Shown in pieces: positions 61,140 to 64,000 of a DNA stretch of 64,000 nucleotides; the first letter of the stretch is position 1, and every line of letters begins with the position of its first letter. Position numbers and translations under genes: made by a program. This DNA comes from Streptomyces tailanensis (GTDB taxonomy: Bacteria; Actinomycetota; Actinomycetes; Streptomycetales; Streptomycetaceae), in assembly GCF_008386495.1 (NCBI RefSeq), contig NZ_VTHJ01000055.1, positions 1-64,000 on the forward strand. Reading direction: 5' to 3'. The notes under the pieces were generated by a model that searched no databases, was not told the DNA's origin, and was given only the letters and a program-made list of their open reading frames with translations.

Positions 61140-63206
61140 ATGAGCATGTTCGACACGGTCCTCGTGGCCAACCGGGGCGAGATCGCCGTACGCGTCATTC
61201 GTACGCTGCGGTCGCTCGGCGTGCGCTCGGTGGCGGTGTACAGCGACGCGGACGCCGACGCCCGGCATGTACGGGAGGCCGACGCGGCGGTACGGATCGG
61301 GCCGGCGCCGGCGGCCGAGAGCTATCTGTCGGCCGAGCGCCTGCTGGAGGCGGCGGCCCGGACGGGCGCCCAGGCGGTCCACCCCGGGTACGGCTTCCTC
61401 GCCGAGAACGCCGACTTCGCGCGCGCCTGCGCCGACGCCGGGCTGGTCTTCATCGGCCCGCCCGCCGAGGCGATCACGCTCATGGGCGACAAGATCCGCG
61501 CCAAGGAGACGGTACGGGCGGCCGGGGTGCCAGTGGTGCCGGGTTCCAGCGGCGGCGGGCTGACCGACGACCGACTCGCCGACGCCGCCCGGGAGATCGG
61601 TATGCCGGTGCTGCTCAAGCCCAGCGCGGGCGGCGGCGGCAAGGGGATGCGGCTGGTACGGGAAGCGGAACGGCTGGCCGACGAGATCGCCGCCGCCCGC
61701 CGCGAGGCCCGCGCCTCCTTCGGCGACGACACCCTCCTCGTCGAACGGTGGATCGACCGCCCCCGGCACATCGAGATCCAGGTCCTGGCCGACGCCCACG
61801 GCAACGTGATCCACCTCGGCGAACGCGAGTGCTCTCTCCAGCGCCGCCACCAGAAGATCATCGAGGAGGCGCCGAGTGTCCTGCTCGACGAGGAGACCCG
61901 TGCCGCGATGGGCGAGGCGGCGGTCCAGGCGGCCCGCTCCTGCGGATACGTCGGCGCGGGCACGGTGGAGTTCATCGTCCCCGGCGGCACTGCGCCTGTC
62001 GGGGGGACACCCCCCGAACCCCCCGTATCGGCGTACTACTTCATGGAGATGAACACCCGCCTCCAGGTGGAACACCCGGTGACCGAGCTGATCACGGGTA
62101 TCGACCTGGTGGAGTGGCAGCTGAGGGTGGCGGCAGGCGAGCGGCTGGACTTCGGGCAGGACGACGTCACGCTGACGGGGCACGCGGTCGAGGCCCGTAT
62201 CTGCGCCGAGGACCCGTCCCGCGGCTTCCTTCCCTCCGGCGGAACGGTTCTGCGCCTGCGCGAGCCCCAGGGCGACGGCGTACGCACGGACTCCGGGCTC
62301 AGCGAGGGCACGGAGGTCGGGTCGCTGTACGACCCGATGCTGTCGAAGGTCATCGCGTACGGCCCCGACCGGCCGACCGCCCTGCGCCGGCTCCGCGCGG
62401 CCCTCGCCGAGACGGTCACGCTGGGGGTGCAGACGAACGCGGGGTTCCTGCGGCGGCTGCTGGCGCATCCGGCAGTGGTGGCGGGCGAGTTGGACACGGG
62501 GCTGGTGGAGCGGGAGGTCGACGGGCTGGTACCCGACGGGGTTCCGGTCGAGGTCTACACAGCGGCGGCGTTGCTGCGCCAGGCGGCACTCACCGCCGCC
62601 GACGGCACCGGCTGGGCCGACCCGTTCGCCGCGGCGGACGGCTGGCGGCTGGGCGGCGAGCGGGCCTGGACGGCGCACCACCTGCACGTGCCGGGCCATG
62701 AACCGGTGACCGTGCGCGTGCGCCGCACACCGGACGGCGGGACCGAGATCCTGTCGGCCGGGGCCGAGCATCCCCTCCGGGGGGCCGGGGGCGTGCCCCC
62801 GCGGCCCGGGGCGGAGGACCGGTTCACGTTCCACCTCGACAGCGTCACCCGCACCTTCGCCGCGCTGCCGGACGGCACCTGGCTCGGCCGCGACGGCGAC
62901 GCCTGGCACGTGCGCGACCACGACCCCGTCGCCGCCGCCCTCACCGGCGCCGCCCACGCGGGCGTGGACTCGCTGACCGCCCCGATGCCCGGCACGGTCA
63001 CCGTCGTCAAGGTGGCCGTGGGGGACGAGGTGACCGCCGGGCAGAGCCTGGTGGTGGTGGAGGCGATGAAGATGGAGCACGTCGTCTCCGCGCCGCACGC
63101 CGGGACGGTCACCGAGCTGGATGTCACGCCGGGCACGACCGTCGCCATGGACCAGGTGCTGGCCGTGATCGAACCCCATGAGCCCAATGAGGAGGTGGCC
63201 GAATGA
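61140..63206 (+). CDS. Acyl-CoA carboxylase biotin-carboxylase/biotin-carrier subunit
   Basis: 688 residues. Biotin carboxylase: FDTVLVANRGEIAVRVIRTLRSLG, ATP-grasp KPSAGGGGKGMRLV, YYFMEMNTRLQVEHPVTELITG. The carrier domain at the end has the biotinylated Lys in VVVEAMKMEHVVSAPHAGTV (about residue 644). Two odd insertions: a Gly/Pro loop (VPGGTAPVGGTPPEPPVSAYYF) just before the active-site Phe-Met-Glu, and HPLRGAGGVPPRPGAED near residue 545, both encoded by GC palindromes. It carboxylates biotin and partners the upstream carboxyltransferase. Its stop overlaps the next start (ATGA). Confidence 0.93.
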   Translation: MSMFDTVLVANRGEIAVRVIRTLRSLGVRSVAVYSDADADARHVREADAAVRIGPAPAAESYLSAERLLEAAARTGAQAVHPGYGFLAENADFARACADAGLVFIGPPAEAITLMGDKIRAKETVRAAGVPVVPGSSGGGLTDDRLADAAREIGMPVLLKPSAGGGGKGMRLVREAERLADEIAAARREARASFGDDTLLVERWIDRPRHIEIQVLADAHGNVIHLGERECSLQRRHQKIIEEAPSVLLDEETRAAMGEAAVQAARSCGYVGAGTVEFIVPGGTAPVGGTPPEPPVSAYYFMEMNTRLQVEHPVTELITGIDLVEWQLRVAAGERLDFGQDDVTLTGHAVEARICAEDPSRGFLPSGGTVLRLREPQGDGVRTDSGLSEGTEVGSLYDPMLSKVIAYGPDRPTALRRLRAALAETVTLGVQTNAGFLRRLLAHPAVVAGELDTGLVEREVDGLVPDGVPVEVYTAAALLRQAALTAADGTGWADPFAAADGWRLGGERAWTAHHLHVPGHEPVTVRVRRTPDGGTEILSAGAEHPLRGAGGVPPRPGAEDRFTFHLDSVTRTFAALPDGTWLGRDGDAWHVRDHDPVAAALTGAAHAGVDSLTAPMPGTVTVVKVAVGDEVTAGQSLVVVEAMKMEHVVSAPHAGTVTELDVTPGTTVAMDQVLAVIEPHEPNEEVAE

Positions 63207-64000
63207 GTGACGCCGACGCACTGCCCATGGTCGTACCGGATCCGGACCTCCCCACCCGCGTCCGTATCCACGAGGTCGGCGCCCGCGACGGTCTGCAGAA
63301 CGAGAAGGCGACCGTCCCGACGGAGGTGAAGGCCAAGTTCATCCACCGGCTGGCCGACGCGGGCCTCACCACCATCGAGGCCACCAGCTTCGTCCACCCC
63401 GAGTGGGTGCCCCAACTCGCGGACGCGGAAGCCCTCTTCCCGCTCGTCGACGACCTGCCGGTGGCCCTCCCGGTCCTCGTCCCCAACGCACGCGGCCTCG
63501 ACCGCGCCCTGACGCTGGGCGCGCGCCGCGTCGCCGTGTTCGCCAGCGCGACGGAGTCCTTCGCGAAGGCCAACCTCAACCGGACCGTCGACGAGGCGCT
63601 GGCCATGTTCGATCCCGTGGTGACCAGGGCGAGGAGGGAAGGGGGCCACGTCCGCGGCTACCTCTCCATGTGCTTCGGCGACCCCTGGGAGGGCCCGGTC
63701 CCCGTCCCCCAGGTCGTACGGGTCTGCCGGGCCCTGCTCGACATGGGCTGCGACGAGCTGAGCCTCGGCGACACGATCGGCGTGGCGACGCCGGGCCACG
63801 TCCAGACGCTGCTCACCGCCCTGAACGAGGCGGGCGTACCGACCCCGTCCCTCGGCGTCCACTTCCACGACACCTACGGCCAGGCCCTCGCCAACACCCT
63901 CACGGCGCTGCGGCACGGCGTCACGACGGTCGACGCGTCGGCCGGGGGCCTCGGCGGCTGCCCCTACGCCAAGTCCGCCACCGGCAATCTCGCCACGGAA
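63203..64000 (+). CDS. hmgL: Hydroxymethylglutaryl-CoA lyase (3' end beyond the window)
   Basis: 266 codons visible from the ATG at 63203, which overlaps the biotin carboxylase stop. The HMG-CoA lyase signature RIHEVGARDGLQNE is at the start and GGLGGCPYAKSATGN, with the catalytic Cys, at the end. The family cleaves HMG-CoA to acetyl-CoA and acetoacetate. With methylcrotonyl-CoA carboxylase it completes leucine/isovalerate catabolism. The gene is open at 64000. Confidence 0.9.
   Translation, partial: MSDADALPMVVPDPDLPTRVRIHEVGARDGLQNEKATVPTEVKAKFIHRLADAGLTTIEATSFVHPEWVPQLADAEALFPLVDDLPVALPVLVPNARGLDRALTLGARRVAVFASATESFAKANLNRTVDEALAMFDPVVTRARREGGHVRGYLSMCFGDPWEGPVPVPQVVRVCRALLDMGCDELSLGDTIGVATPGHVQTLLTALNEAGVPTPSLGVHFHDTYGQALANTLTALRHGVTTVDASAGGLGGCPYAKSATGNLATE

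Overview
The window is high-GC, GTG-start-rich DNA with ATGA/GTGA gene overlaps, ECF sigma/anti-sigma pairs, XRE-DUF397 pairs, secreted hydrolases and a class I lanthipeptide locus. Together these point to a Streptomyces (or very close actinomycete) chromosome. No rRNA or tRNA genes and no CRISPR array were seen. All functional calls come from reading the translated sequence; no database search was run.

0-23.5 kb, mostly chromosomal housekeeping and accessory genes: a peptidase E-like protein, a divergent EPSP synthase paralogue, a secreted family 3 glycosidase, a lipoprotein, a Ser/Thr kinase with a beta-propeller sensor, a secreted S37 tripeptidyl aminopeptidase, a one-chain double ABC exporter and phosphoglucomutase. 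An operon on the minus strand reads ECF sigma, zinc-binding anti-sigma, ABC ATPase, and two membrane proteins. A secreted phytase-like esterase and a beta-lactamase-fold serine hydrolase follow.

23.6-34.5 kb, a plastic zone: a TnpB-only IS200/IS605-type element whose ends, TAM and guide can be read exactly because it splits a gene; an XRE/DUF397 regulatory pair; a frameshifted acyltransferase; secreted proteins (RTX-like, endonuclease I); a GT39-type mannosyltransferase; and a truncated FG-GAP protein.

34.5-43.9 kb: a rifampin monooxygenase (rox) preceded by a 17-codon leader peptide and a hairpin that reaches its start codon, next to a divergent TetR/TetX-like pair. Then come a TPP enzyme with an agmatinase/guanidinobutyrase (probably arginine catabolism), TesB thioesterase and an acyl-CoA dehydrogenase.

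44-57.3 kb: a class I lanthipeptide locus of the FxLD type. It holds regulators, a 59-residue precursor (lanA), LanB, LanC, a two-domain FxLD-system methyltransferase of the isoaspartate-forming family, a helical accessory protein and a LanD-like flavoprotein. The precursor has three Cys and only Thr as dehydratable residues in its core, two adjacent Asp, and no C-terminal Cys.

57.3-64 kb: a secreted NlpC-like/peptidoglycan-binding protein, then a TetR regulator divergent from a leucine/isovalerate catabolic operon (carboxyltransferase, biotin carboxylase, HMG-CoA lyase running off the window).

Two recurring oddities cross gene boundaries. Short tandem arrays (6, 7, 9 or 12 bp units) sit at gene ends or starts at six places. 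A related ~49 bp sequence is inserted in frame in two unrelated genes (a glycosidase and an ABC exporter).
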